NCBI RefSeq assembly: GCF_000003815.2
Contig: NC_049984.1
Span: 12,783,377 to 12,812,057 of the forward strand
DNA: 28,681 bases
Direction: 5' to 3'
Source of the DNA: Branchiostoma floridae
Taxonomy: Eukaryota > Chordata > Leptocardii > Amphioxiformes > Branchiostomatidae
A program made the position numbers and the translations under genes. This document shows, piece after piece, positions 1 to 9,049 of the stretch; positions within the stretch are counted from its first letter, which is position 1; the number at the start of each line of letters is the position of its first letter. The notes under the pieces are model-generated. The model was not told the origin of the DNA. It saw only the letters and a program-made list of their open reading frames with translations, and did not search any database.

Positions 1-280
1 CTAACAGTTACGTAAAATCATGTAACCTTTGATCAGTATTTCTGCACGTACCTTTTCTCCCAATGTTACCTGTGCGATTGCCCTGCGGCCCTGTCTGTGA
101 TAGGTGTCTGAGCTGCGACGACGGGTGACCTACTGTTCACCTCAGACAGGTCTGCCTATTCAGCATGAAACGAAACAAAACAAAACACACAGGCACGTGA
201 GCAGCACCCAACGAAGTAAGGAGTGTACTCTGACCTTTTTATGATCTCCAACCTTCGGCCTTCTAACCTCACGGGTGATG
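1..280. other. Intergenic sequence, nothing recognised
   Basis: I see no gene, RNA or repeat here that I can support. Short open stretches exist, but none has recognisable protein features or paired splice sites. Confidence 0.5.
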
Positions 281-512
281 TACAGTCAAACCTGTATTAG
301 CTCCCACCTTTGCATGGTGACCGCCTGGCCATTGCGGCCCCTTTTTGTCGGTTCCTTGGATTTTCCCATTGGTATAGACCAAGGAGGTTGCCCTATAGCG
401 GCCACCTGTCCAACGCGGCCACGGCCACACGATTTCCGGTCCCACAGATATGGAAACACTGCCTATTGCAACCACATAGCCGTAGTGTGTCGGCACCCTG
501 CGCTGGGTTTAA
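281..512. mobile_element. Short non-autonomous DNA element, TIR-like end AGTCAAACCTG
   Basis: The segment opens with ACAGTCAAACCTGTATTAG and continues with GGCCACC/GGCCACGG-type runs. A related copy lies at 12641-12834, which has the same start motif (GGTCAAACCTGC), an internal CTATAGTGACCAC segment, and the reverse complement of the start at its right end. In this copy the right terminus has decayed, so the right edge is approximate. Several overlapping reading frames are open across it, but they are products of composition and are not genes. Confidence 0.55.
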
Positions 513-1216
513 AATCTTAGTTCCAGAGGATTTTCAGTTCGCAACCAGGTCATTTTGGCGGTGGCGGAAGCTACGCGTAACGTTACCTTGAATGTTAGAG
601 TGCAAGTCTTTGTCGGCGAATTTACATTCCGCGGGGAAATATCAATCATTTTCGGTGGATTTGACTTTGGCAGGGTCAGTTTAATTTTGAGACGATCGAA
701 ACAAATGTTAGTTGGCGAGAAATCGCTGAAAAATATGCCAGTTTGCGTTGAGTTAAACAGCGGCAAAAAAGATCTTTAACAAATGCCGGTATGCAGGAAT
801 TTGTTGCAAATAACCTTTCCATGAATGTACAAACGTCGGTTCAGGATTATCAAAGAAAAGTTATTCAACAACTGGGTCAGCTGCATGAATTGAGCAATTC
901 ATGGAAACTGTTAAGAACTTTTATTCTAATGTAGTGTCACATTCAAACCAGTAACATGACATTTTTTCTTTGGAATCATTCTGTAAATCTTAAAACATTG
1001 CTTACCTGTGCAATATTTATGTGAATAATGCAATGTTGACATAACTGCTGACACACACCAAGACACAAAAACTGATTATGATGCTTCCATTATCACAGAG
1101 GTAATAGACGACTACATATAGATTTTACATCCTTAGAATACGTAATGTGAAATGAATAAAGGAATTATGGATTTAGGAACTTTAATTTATCCAAAGTTAA
1201 TGGGTTGTCTTCACAG
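513..1216. other. Intergenic or intronic sequence upstream of the aldolase exon
   Basis: No exon with convincing protein similarity was found. Positions 540-720 are slightly richer in CpG (CGCGTAACGTTACC, CCGCGGGG) and stay open on both strands for 70-85 codons, but the peptides have no recognisable motif. The polypyrimidine tract and CAG just before 1217 form the acceptor for the next feature. Confidence 0.4.
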
Positions 1217-1384
1217 GTGACAGCGAGCTGCCTGCTTGGCCTGAATGAGAAGGGTGAGCTTATGAAAGGGGTCGGCAAACCTGAGACAAGTGCTGCTGAG
1301 ATTCACCTGGCTGTCTACGATGCCAGAGATGATGTCAAGTCTGTCATGCATACTCATGCCCCATATTTGACTGCTCTGGGTCAG
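1217..1384 (+). CDS. Orphan exon of a class II aldolase/adducin-fold protein (partial)
   Basis: This is a 168-bp exon (56 codons, phase 0 at both ends) preceded by TTGTCTTCACAG and followed by CAG|GTCAAC. The peptide starts VTASCLLGLNEKGELMKG, passes through SAAEIHLAVYDAR, and ends DVKSVMHTHAPYLTALGQ. The pair of a Glu in the SAAE segment and the HTH motif followed by APY-TALG is the hallmark of the Aldolase_II/adducin fold. In FucA/AraD-type enzymes this Glu is catalytic and the two His residues bind zinc. The intact HTH suggests a metal-dependent aldolase or epimerase relative rather than structural adducin, whose metal site is degenerate. About a quarter of the usual domain is present. I found no flanking exons, and transposon sequence begins soon after the donor. 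The exon may belong to a gene starting left of the window or to a pseudogene fragment. Substrate is unknown. Confidence 0.6.
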
Positions 1385-1399
1385 GTCAACAACTCTCTG

Positions 1400-1492
1400 A
1401 CATAATTGTATTAATTGACTTGTTACTGTTGCCTTACAATTGTACCATGTACAAATGTTGTGCAATAAAGTTCATTCATTCATTCATCAACC
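1400..1492 (+). mobile_element. LINE-like 3' tail with ATTC microsatellite
   Basis: The stretch ends in GTGCAATAAAGTTCATTC and then short ATTC repeats at 1470-1489. This poly(A)-signal-plus-ATTC tail is a typical 3' end of CR1/L2-type LINEs in lancelets and molluscs. It begins about 20 bp after the aldolase exon donor. The left boundary is approximate. Confidence 0.45.
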
Positions 1493-1534
1493 TTCACCTC
1501 TGCACTAGAGATACAAAATGTCTCATGTACACAT

Positions 1535-1600
1535 CACATGAAGGTCTGTATGGGAGGATTTTGGTAATGCTTAACGTTAACAGTAAATTCAAACGTACCG
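1535..1600. repeat. Partial copy of a dispersed repeat shared with 4060-4200 and 7400-7500
   Basis: GAAGGTCTGTATGGGAGGAT followed by AACAGTAAATTCAAAC parallels GAGGGTCTGTATGGGGGGAT and TAACAGTAAATATAAG near 7415-7460. The copy is short and diverged. Confidence 0.4.
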
Positions 1601-1905
1601 TATTTTTAAAAATAAAGTACGCACTTTTAAAACTTTTCAGAATTGAAAAAGTGCTACAAGATGTTGCCAAAGTTGGGTGCGTACTTTATTTGAGGTTATT
1701 GCATGGGTAAATGGTAAAAGAGACTAAAATAGAGCAAGGTATACATAGAGCTACACTTCTTGGAAGGATACAAAACATACACATTAGTGTTGTCTTGTCC
1801 TGTCTTGATAAAAAGAATTGCCTAAACATGATTTGCACAAGAGTGACATTTGCATACAATCCTTACGAGTTAGTGATGTTGACAGGTCCAACTGTTTTTT
1901 AGTGT
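1596..1905 (+). mobile_element. Dispersed repeat, direct-orientation copy; inverted copy at 23285-23555
   Basis: The block begins near ACCGTATTTTTAAAAATAAA, contains GCGTACTTTATTTGAGGTTA, and ends near ATACAATCCTTACGAGTTAG. The reverse complement of 23285-23555 aligns with most of it. A shorter relative is at 18455-18625. The 1711-1902 part encodes a peptide with ATLLGRIQNIHIS and TFAYNPYEL, matched by the peptide of the 23.3-kb copy. It therefore probably derives from a protein-coding transposon. Upstream of that segment this copy has stop codons in the frame, so it is dead. Confidence 0.6.
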
Positions 1906-2317
1906 TATTTGTTCAGCTGTTTACAAACAGCCAGGGCTGCCCAACTAGCCATAGGCCATTGTCAAGGGCTAACCCTGGGAGTAAAAATACATGTTACATG
2001 TAAAATCACTAGCATTAGCTTTAAGAAACAATAATGATTAGAAATGTACATCATATATTACAATCTGTATATGCTAAAAATCACATAGCATGAGATAGTA
2101 CATGTACTGACATTAATTAACAGAGAATTGATTTCTGAGGGAGAGTCAGGCTTAATGGGTTTTGAAGGAGGATGATGTTGGAGCTGTTTGTGTTTCAAGT
2201 GGAAGATTGTTCCATAACTGAGTGGCTCTGTAGAGGAAGGTTTTCTGGGTTCGTGCACTTAGGGGAATTGGTATTGACAGGTTGTTTCCCTTCCTAATTA
2301 AGGGGGTATCTTGATTG

Positions 2318-2554
2318 AATGGCTAATGACCTGGTAGTGGGTACGAGGTTGCAGAGGTGAGGTGGGCAGTGTCCGTTCGTCAGTTTGATGAGGGCAGTCA
2401 GTGTGTGGAATTTGCGGCGGAAGATGAGCGATGGAAGACCAAGCTGGGTATAGACGGTACGGTAGGAAGGGTAAGGATTTGGAGTCCACTAAACATTCTG
2501 GCGACCCGGTACTGAACAGATTCGATAAATCCAGGGGTGCGTACTGAAATTGGG
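2318..2554. repeat. Left copy of a 237-bp direct duplication ending exactly at the gap
   Basis: The sequence from AATGGCTAATGACCTGG to GTACTGAAATTGGG is repeated at 2836-3073. The only difference I see is one extra A in the right copy (GTCAAGTTT against GTCAGTTT). The left copy stops at the first N and the right copy starts at the first base after the gap. Confidence 0.95.
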
Positions 2555-2835
2555 NNNNNNNNNNNNNNNNNNNNNNNNNNNNNNNNNNNNNNNNNNNNNN
2601 NNNNNNNNNNNNNNNNNNNNNNNNNNNNNNNNNNNNNNNNNNNNNNNNNNNNNNNNNNNNNNNNNNNNNNNNNNNNNNNNNNNNNNNNNNNNNNNNNNNN
2701 NNNNNNNNNNNNNNNNNNNNNNNNNNNNNNNNNNNNNNNNNNNNNNNNNNNNNNNNNNNNNNNNNNNNNNNNNNNNNNNNNNNNNNNNNNNNNNNNNNNN
2801 NNNNNNNNNNNNNNNNNNNNNNNNNNNNNNNNNNN
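2555..2835. other. Assembly gap (281 N)
   Basis: This is a run of undetermined bases. Its flanks are the same sequence, so the gap may be artificial. Confidence 1.
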
Positions 2836-3073
2836 AATGGCTAATGACCTGGTAGTGGGTACGAGGTTGCAGAGGTGAGGTGGGCAGTGTCCGTTCGTCA
2901 AGTTTGATGAGGGCAGTCAGTGTGTGGAATTTGCGGCGGAAGATGAGCGATGGAAGACCAAGCTGGGTATAGACGGTACGGTAGGAAGGGTAAGGATTTG
3001 GAGTCCACTAAACATTCTGGCGACCCGGTACTGAACAGATTCGATAAATCCAGGGGTGCGTACTGAAATTGGG
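2836..3073. repeat. Right copy of the 237-238 bp direct duplication
   Basis: It is near-identical to 2318-2554 with one inserted A in the GTCAAG segment, and begins at the first base after the N run. After 3073 the sequence continues into GTGTATACTTTATTTCAG, a motif related to the dispersed repeat at 1596-1905. Confidence 0.95.
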
Positions 3074-3074
3074 G

Positions 3075-3954
3075 TGTATACTTTATTTCAGAAAATACAG
3101 CACTGGCAATGCTTAATAGTAAATTGACTTCTTCTTGTGAAAGACTTTGGGACTATCCAATTGTATTCATTGTGCTCTGTTTTGACGTTTGGGCTCGAAC
3201 CCTTTTTGTCATTCTGCCTGTGAGCACTCCCAAACAAAAGATGATGACGACCGCTCCACATATTACACCCTGGGGATGATGACAGCTATTTCTCGCTGGG
3301 GATGCCGACATCTGTTCCATGGGCTCATTAACGGTCTCTGGATGAGCAACCTTAGAACAAGAACACATCAGAATTACCAATGAGACATTATCATAATCAA
3401 ACAATGACTGCAGGACTAAGGCTACTGGTTCTTGAGTTCAGCTTGAACCCTTTTTGTAATTATACCTGCAAATAGCCCGATAAAAACGCCTAAAAACGTC
3501 AAAACAGCTGGAGCGTAACCTCTGCTTGTATAGTATGATACGGCGAACACACCATCAAAATGCGTCAGCATCAAAGGAATGCATTATTGGGGATAAGTAT
3601 ACAATCGGCGAGGCGATGTCACGTTTACACAGTTGTATGAAAGACTGTCGACGGCCAGCGAGCATTGCCCTGACAAGTTCAGCTAAGATGAACAATACAA
3701 CCTACATGTGCCTCCTGCAAATAAAGACTTGTTGTTACTCTGTGACTGGAGGGTAACCTTAACGGAGGGTCCATAAAATTAAGTCGGTGTGGCCTTATGG
3801 AACATTCAGCAACAAATCCTTTACCACAAAAGCTGCATCAGCATTGTAACAGTTAGAGCATGTCTAGGAGTGTATTGTTGTTTCTTACGATTATGTTGAT
3901 TTTTTTAAAAAACTTTTAAAAAGAAATTATACATTTAATTCATATCGCAAAGTT
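3075..3954. other. Intergenic, diverged repeat debris
   Basis: There is no supported gene. Two diverged copies of a segment starting GCTCGAACCCTTTTTGTCAT (about 3191) and GCTTGAACCCTTTTTGTAAT (about 3441) suggest an old duplication. The open frames here have no recognisable motif. Confidence 0.4.
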
Positions 3955-4205
3955 GAACACCAGATTTCCCAAGTCACAACAGAGCATCTGATTGCGCCGA
4001 AGTATACAGACTAGTCCAATGAACTTGTCCTAATACCCAATTTGCAAGTTAATTTACCAGTGCCTGTCCTCCTGAATTTATCACCAAGCATTGCCAGCTG
4101 TCTTATATTTATTAAGCACTACCAGGATCCCCCAGACAGACCCCCATGCTGCTTTGGTGTTTCATTGCAACAGAGCAAGAGTATTGTCCTATGACGTTTT
4201 TCTTC
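3955..4205 (-). repeat. Dispersed repeat, inverted partner of 7345-7625
   Basis: The reverse complement of 7345-7625 follows this stretch block by block: CAAGTCACAACAGAGCATCT, GAACTTGTCCTAATACC, TGCCTGTCCTCCTGAATTTA, CAAGCATTGCC and GGTGTTTCATTGCAA. Spacing is similar and divergence is moderate. No coding capacity is evident, so it is probably a non-autonomous transposon. Confidence 0.7.
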
Positions 4206-4955
4206 GCACATATCAGTCAAAGGCAAAAAGCTGCAAATCTAATAAATCCCGGCAGAGGTCGCTTGCGTACGGCAACACGAAAAGGCAACAACCATTATCA
4301 CACGTATCCCGGGGTACTCGAACAATTATTGAATATCAATCAAGCAAAAATAGATGGATTATTACATTAAATGGACATTTGAAATGTGGTTGAGAGGAAA
4401 AAGCTAGCGGTTTTTGGTCTACATATTACGATAAAATTGGATTTTCTTCATTCTGGCACAACGCGGTGGCCCCCATAAATTTTGGTATAGTCCTCAGTGT
4501 CAGCGGTGAATGACCTTTTCACCAGGCACCACAACAATATTTCGTCTGCAGTCGTGACTGTTTGTAAGTGATTTGCATGTGCTATTTCTTTGGTTGCATT
4601 TGTTTTTGACAATATAGATATCGGCAGGTCAGTTGCTGGCATGTCAAGGTTATAAGAACGTCTTGCGATGATATTCTGTAAAACGCACGTTACACAAATC
4701 TTCCAATATGTGATTTGTGGGAGGGGGGTTGCATGGAGTGGGCTGGAGTGGCATTCAAAATGTTGTCCTATCCCAACTCTGTATTGTATCATATTAAAGA
4801 GATACATCAGACATATTTGACACATCAACACAGGTTTGACGAATGTCAATACTAGATTTTTTTTTAAAATTGCTTACGTGTGCACCTGTTATCCTTGGAT
4901 TCAGATTGTGCAGTTCTTGATGGTGAAGTCCAGAGGTGCCAGATTTTGACTGCAG
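4206..4955. other. Intergenic / upstream region of the small membrane-protein gene
   Basis: I find no supported gene. The sequence TTTTGACTGCAG ending at 4955 could be an acceptor for a 5'UTR exon of the next gene. If it is not used, an ATG at about 4919 would open a short upstream ORF of nine codons that ends before the main start. Confidence 0.35.
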
Positions 4956-4987
4956 TCGCCCTTGGTCGTCACAGAAGAACTTCCAGG

Positions 4988-5049
4988 ATGTTCAACCCAG
5001 TGGCTTCAATAAGAAGACTGGGTCCCACAGGAAAGATCATTATCGGCTG
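4988..5049 (+). CDS. Small single-pass membrane protein, coding exon 1 of 2
   Basis: This exon encodes MFNPVASIRRLGPTGKIIIG plus two bases of the next codon, and stops at TG|GTAGGG. The following exon supplies the missing G, giving Trp21. The start has A at -3 (CCAGGATGT). Together the exons encode 73 residues: a short N-terminus with Arg9-Arg10, a hydrophobic segment at residues 17-35, and a basic, charged C-terminal tail. The membrane segment is split by the intron, so neither half stands out alone. The exact phase match, hydrophobic continuity and downstream poly(A) signal make the gene model convincing. Small size, an Arg-containing N-terminus and one membrane segment are common in mitochondrial inner-membrane accessory proteins, but I do not recognise the family and assign no function. 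Confidence 0.75.
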
Positions 5050-5476
5050 GTAGGGTTAGAAAGACGTTCTTCTTTTGTTTCTTTTTGTCTCATCTTTGCA
5101 TGTTTGTGGCAGTTTGCCATAGATTAAATAAATTTATCTTGATAAAACCTCTTTGGATTAATCCCCCTTGGAGCTGGATTCGGAGCTTTATACAAGGCTT
5201 CACAGATGGATCAGTCCCGTGCCTGGGCAAAGTGAATAATAATTCACGACTCCTAGTATAATTGTAGCCTAAAATGTCAATCATTGCTAGTGTCTTACTG
5301 AAGCTACAAATGTTACTAGTAGTTAAAAGAAAAATGCAGGCTTATGATAGGTAAAGGTGATCTTGTCTTGTATGTTCACAACTCGATGGGAAAGGGCGAT
5401 CCTTTCTTTCCTGAAATTCATTTTTTTACATTACGTGTTGATTGTTTTATAAACAATGTTTTTATTTGTTTTTCAG
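5050..5476 (+). other. Intron of the small membrane-protein gene
   Basis: It is a 427-bp intron with donor GTAGGG and acceptor TTTGTTTTTCAG, interrupting Trp21 after its second base. Nothing else is recognised inside. Confidence 0.7.
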
Positions 5477-5636
5477 GGTGACAATAATGCCTACAGCAAT
5501 CATTTCCTTCATTCTTGTGAAAAAGCATGTCGACAGGAATCGACTGGAGATTCTTCGCAGCAAGGCGCGGATGAGAGGGGTGGAAGAGAGGAACCTAAAT
5601 GAGCTACGGAGTAACAGAGGAGGCGGCATACAGTAG
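5477..5636 (+). CDS. Small single-pass membrane protein, terminal coding exon
   Basis: The exon follows a strong polypyrimidine acceptor. Its first base completes Trp21, then it encodes VTIMPTAIISFILVKKHVD, which finishes the membrane helix with a Lys-Lys stop-transfer signal. An Arg/Glu-rich tail follows (RNRLEILRSKARMRG, then VEERNLNELRSNRGGGIQ) up to TAG at 5634-5636. The tail is probably helical. If the upstream exon were not used, translation could begin at the ATG at 5487 and give 49 residues, but the helix would then be cut to about ten hydrophobic residues, so the two-exon model is preferred. The antisense frames here are shadows. Confidence 0.8.
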
Positions 5637-5985
5637 ATAAACATTGTACGATATCCGACCTGTTTCCAGCTTTAATGGTTTTTGCGTTCATCTCATTGTT
5701 TTGGAGCCTATGATCATTTGTGGCATATGAAAATCATCAGTTCATTGTCACGAAAATCAATTTTTTAAGGACAGGATGAAATTTTTGTCTGTACCAACAA
5801 GTGAATTTCGTCCTGGGATAGAGGGACTGGTCCACGAGACAGCCCTGCACCATATTTTGTGCTTGCTGTGGGGTGAAAGTTCTCATTGTCATCCCATGGG
5901 ACAGATCTGAAAGTGAAATATTCCAATGACAGTGGACTGTCTGCATGACAGGTGATGCAATAAAACTACCTTCTGATGGGACTTT
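5637..5985 (+). other. 3' untranslated region of the small membrane-protein gene
   Basis: Sequence after the stop runs about 320 bp to AATAAA at 5959-5964. The cleavage site is expected 10-30 bp later. A minus-strand open frame at 5737-5946 has no motif and is treated as chance. Confidence 0.55.
5959..5964 (+). terminator. Poly(A) signal AATAAA
   Basis: A canonical hexamer in GATGCAATAAAACTACC, the first one after the stop of the small membrane-protein gene, on the same strand. Confidence 0.6.
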
Positions 5986-7344
5986 GCTGTGTACATTTTT
6001 TACTATTTATTCTTGAATTCTAGCTATAGCCTTGCCACTTGGCAATTCGATGCCTTGTTGTAATATTTCTTAACATAGAAATAACATTCTAGTTGAACTA
6101 TGACATTTTATCACTCAGTGCTTCCCTATATCATTGACCCCCATGTCATAGTGACAATATGACCAGGTCTCTAACATTACATTACCTAGCAATTCAACAG
6201 CACCTCCTGTTGGGCTGAGGTGGTACTGCAACTGGCATGGTCTTGACCATCAACATGTACATAAGTGCATTCCATAACCTCCTTGGCGCAACAAAGGGAA
6301 GTATCCAAAGCTTTTTTGGTCATAAAGAATAAGTATTCTTTAACTGACAGATGAAAACCTCTATCATGAATGTATTTTTAAGAAACATCTTGTACAAGAG
6401 CGGTAACCAAACACAGAATGGTTTATCTTAATCAATAATTTGAGCTATTTCTTCTGTTAAACCAAGGACATTACATTGTGGTCCCTGGTTGAACAGCATA
6501 ATTCATTCATAATTTTTTTGTTCTTGTGCAATTATTCACTCTCCTTTATGATTCTTCTTAGTTCATGTCTAGTAATATACCTTTTTTTATTTTTTTACAA
6601 CTTTCTGAACCACAATCAACAACACTATATTGTTATATCAACAGACAAGGGGAATACACCAATTGTGATGAATTGGGAAGATCACTTAATCGCTAGCCAT
6701 GCTCAATAATTCATAACGCTACAACATGTGCCAAGTTGAAGTGCCATGTTGTATTACACATTGTCTCCTTGCTTTACTGCCTGGGCTGTTTTTCTGTGGC
6801 TGTCTTGCCTTGCTTTATTGGAACCATGAACTATATGGTGTATGTGGTCTCTTTACGTTTTCAGTATCATCAGTATGTAACATTACAAATTAGATTAAAA
6901 GGATTTCATATACAGGTACATTGGAATGGATAGTCTTCCCTAATGCCTTGGAAAATTGTGACTTGTGTTATGGTTGTTTGACAGAAAATTTAGATGCATA
7001 AATACCTGAAGGTTTGGGGATGCTATATTATTTTCTTTTATCAAAGAATCCTTCTGTCTTGTCTGCAAACATCATTTGCCCACTATTCCATCAGCCAATT
7101 TCAATGGGATTAATGTTACACGTATGTTTGAATTTGATGGGTATCTGGGAATGTCAATAAAATGGTCTAGAAAATCTTGTTGAATAATTGATATTGCCCC
7201 AATAGAGCAAGCAGGTGATTGCCCCATGGGCTGCTAATTAGATATAAAGCATGTGCCAGGGAATTACTGTAACCTGTGGATCTTTACCACTTAGAGTGAG
7301 TGCGCACTCATATAGTCGTTAATGGGAGCCTTGGGCAACAAAAA
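5986..7344. other. AT-rich intergenic sequence
   Basis: No gene is supported. The open frames at 6476-6709 and 6736-6933 encode Phe/Leu/Tyr-rich peptides driven by T-rich sequence and lack splice or conservation signs. No tRNA or structured element was seen. Confidence 0.45.
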
Positions 7345-7625
7345 GTCATAGGATGGGAGATCATATGACAAGTCTCTCGCTTTATGTCTTGCAATGAAAC
7401 ACCACAGCAGCGTGAGGGTCTGTATGGGGGGATCCTGGCAAAGCTAACAGTAAATATAAGCCGGGCAATGCTTGATGATAAATTCAGGAGGGCAGGCATT
7501 GCTCAACAGTAAAATAATTTGCAAATTCGGTTTTAGGACAAGTTCTTTGGAAAAGTCTGCATACTTTGGTAATTGTTACAATCAGATGCTCTGACTTGGG
7601 CAATATGGTGTTCAAATTTGGCATA
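7345..7625 (+). repeat. Dispersed repeat, inverted partner of 3955-4205
   Basis: It contains TTGCAATGAAACACC, GTCTGTATGGGGGGATCCTG, GATAAATTCAGGAGGGCAGG, GGACAAGTTCTTTGG and CATCAGA-type blocks. Their reverse complements recur in order at 3955-4205. The two copies face each other across 3.1 kb that contains the small membrane-protein gene. Confidence 0.7.
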
Positions 7626-8172
7626 TGAATAAAAGGTATTATTTATTTTCATAATTTTTGGAGAGAAATATTGACAAAATCTTTTGAACTTGCTTTTTGT
7701 GGAAAAGGATTTGAATTGATTGCCCTTTAAACTTTTAAAAGACCTTTAAAATGGGCTAATTTCCCATGAATTTTCCACAAACGACAAAAGAAAGGCGCAT
7801 TTTTCCAAGAAATGCTTAAAAACGCTTTAAAGCGTGTCTTGTAGTAGAATCCTAACTTTTATCAAACCGACTTTTATATTGCAGCGTTAGATAACGTCCT
7901 TGGTCTGTTCCACTGATTTTCCACCTGTTTCAATACCGGAAATGGGGCCTAAACACACACATGTAAGTCCGCAGATACAATAAAGTTCGACCGATCACAA
8001 CCCTGTAGTTGACGTAATATACGGGTAGAAACTGACTAAAACCTTATAAAGTATAGATAATTATTTATTGCTTTATAGGATTAGCATGCTACGACTCTGA
8101 GCGCAGAATGATAATTAAATCCTAATCACCGGAAGATGAGTTTCTGTGTCTCCCTCCGCATCTCGTTCCAAC
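7626..8172 (+). promoter_or_regulatory. Upstream region of the GLG1-like gene (promoter not resolved)
   Basis: The 5'UTR and promoter must lie here or in an unseen 5' exon. I see no clear TATA box at a usable distance. Sequence next to the start becomes more CpG-bearing (8130-8270). The start codon sits in CCAACATGGCGTCC, which resembles the YY1-type ATGGCG element found at initiator codons of many housekeeping genes. The transcription start is not assigned. Confidence 0.3.
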
Positions 8173-8265
8173 ATGGCGTCCGTGCGACGTGTCTTGTCGG
8201 CTGTCGCCGTCAATTCTGTCTTCCTCCTGTTGCTAGCAGGGCTGACCGTGCAGGAGGGCGAACAG
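8173..8265 (+). CDS. GLG1: GLG1 orthologue (Golgi glycoprotein 1), coding exon 1: signal peptide
   Basis: The ATG is in a good context (A at -3, G at +4). It opens a 31-codon exon: MASVRRVLSAVAVN, then the hydrophobic core SVFLLLLAGLTV, then QEGEQ, ending at CAG|GTAAGT in phase 0. The n-region with two Arg, the Leu-rich h-region and the short polar c-region are a classic secretory signal peptide. Vertebrate GLG1 has the same plan: signal peptide, Gln/Pro-rich region, then Cys-rich repeats. GLG1 (also ESL-1, MG-160, CFR) is a type I Golgi membrane protein that binds FGFs, E-selectin and TGF-beta precursors. The assignment of this exon rests on phase and order with exons 2 and 3, since signal peptides themselves are not diagnostic. 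Confidence 0.75.
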
Positions 8266-8871
8266 GTAAGTTCGGTGCCGGTTTGTTCGTCAGAATTAAA
8301 CATTCACCGCTTCTAAGTACCTCCATGTTTCCCGTGAATCGCTGTGAAAGTAGCGTAGCGACAGGGCGTATGGGATAGGGCCGCTGACCAGTGCCATGTC
8401 ATCGGCTGTGCAGGCACGTCGTCTGGGGGCCGTGGCCTTGTGATCGCCGGGGTCAAGAACGCTCACAACAAAAGTTTCCTTTTCTTCCTCCCAGTCTACC
8501 TTACCAACCCAAATTAGATGATACCGTGACAAGGCCCAAGATTACCGTGTACTGTTTAGTCTGAAACTCGTGCCTACGCCTAGCTCGGCGTTTGCGTGTA
8601 CGTGTAACGTTACATAGGTTTGTAGGAACTTGCAGCAACGTGCGTAAAACAGAACCTGAATATTACGTCACGGTAGACGATTGAATGAGTGTTTGAATGA
8701 GTGTTTTTCTCTTATCACCTGCAGAATGTATTGGCAACACACTCTATGAGTCTATTTTCATGTCAATGGTTTGTTGTTTTACACCATGTTTAGGCTGTAG
8801 CAACATATTTCACATAATTTTTTACCTTGCAGATTACTAGTATCTATGAGTCTGACCCCTTTTATACCGCG

Positions 8872-9049
8872 ATTCATGAATCAGGATTCACCCAGGCACA
8901 GGGTTGATCCCAAAACTTAAAATCTGGTCAGAACTGTCTGAATCAGGCTCCAAGGAAGGGTGGGATAATCCAGACCCGATTCAGGAGGTGGATTCGGCGG
9001 ACTGACATCAGAATCAATCCTGTGCCTCTGTGAATTCCCGTTCATGAAT
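8872..9049. mobile_element. MITE-like element with 37-bp imperfect terminal inverted repeats
   Basis: The left end 8872-8908 (ATTCATGAATCAGGATTCAC...) pairs with the reverse complement of 9013-9049 (ATTCATGAACGGGAATTCAC...) at about 30 of 37 positions. The interior carries further GATTCAGG/GGATTC motifs. The element is 178 bp and non-coding. A target-site duplication was not resolved. Confidence 0.65.

Larger units (their letters stand above)
2098..3074 (-). pseudogene. Decayed non-LTR retrotransposon, reverse-transcriptase C-terminal region
   Basis: Read on the minus strand, the segment shows the familiar tail of LINE ORF2 proteins, in order. First is FIESVQYRVARMFSG (the usual LESVQ-RAAR element). 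Next is QLGLPSLIFRRKFHTLTALI (usually LG-PSL--RR-FH-L) and CPPHLCNLVPTTRS (usually PPYL--LLP). Last come LSIPIPLSARTQKTF and RATQLWNNLPLETQTAP (usually the LWN-LP motif near the C-terminus). At least two frameshifts separate these blocks, at about 2300 and 2470, and a stop follows the FKTH segment near 2156, so it is not functional. The copy is interrupted by the N gap at 2555-2835, around which the central part is duplicated. I cannot tell CR1, L2 or related clades apart from this tail. Confidence 0.8.

Noticed and set aside
555-779. 74-residue plus-strand frame and antisense partner near 509-766
   Set aside because: No motif, no splice context and no link to the aldolase exon; CpG-bearing sequence can stay open by chance.
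2398-2901. Apparent long frames through N at the first gap
   Set aside because: They are open only because N has no stop; the real bases belong to a decayed LINE.
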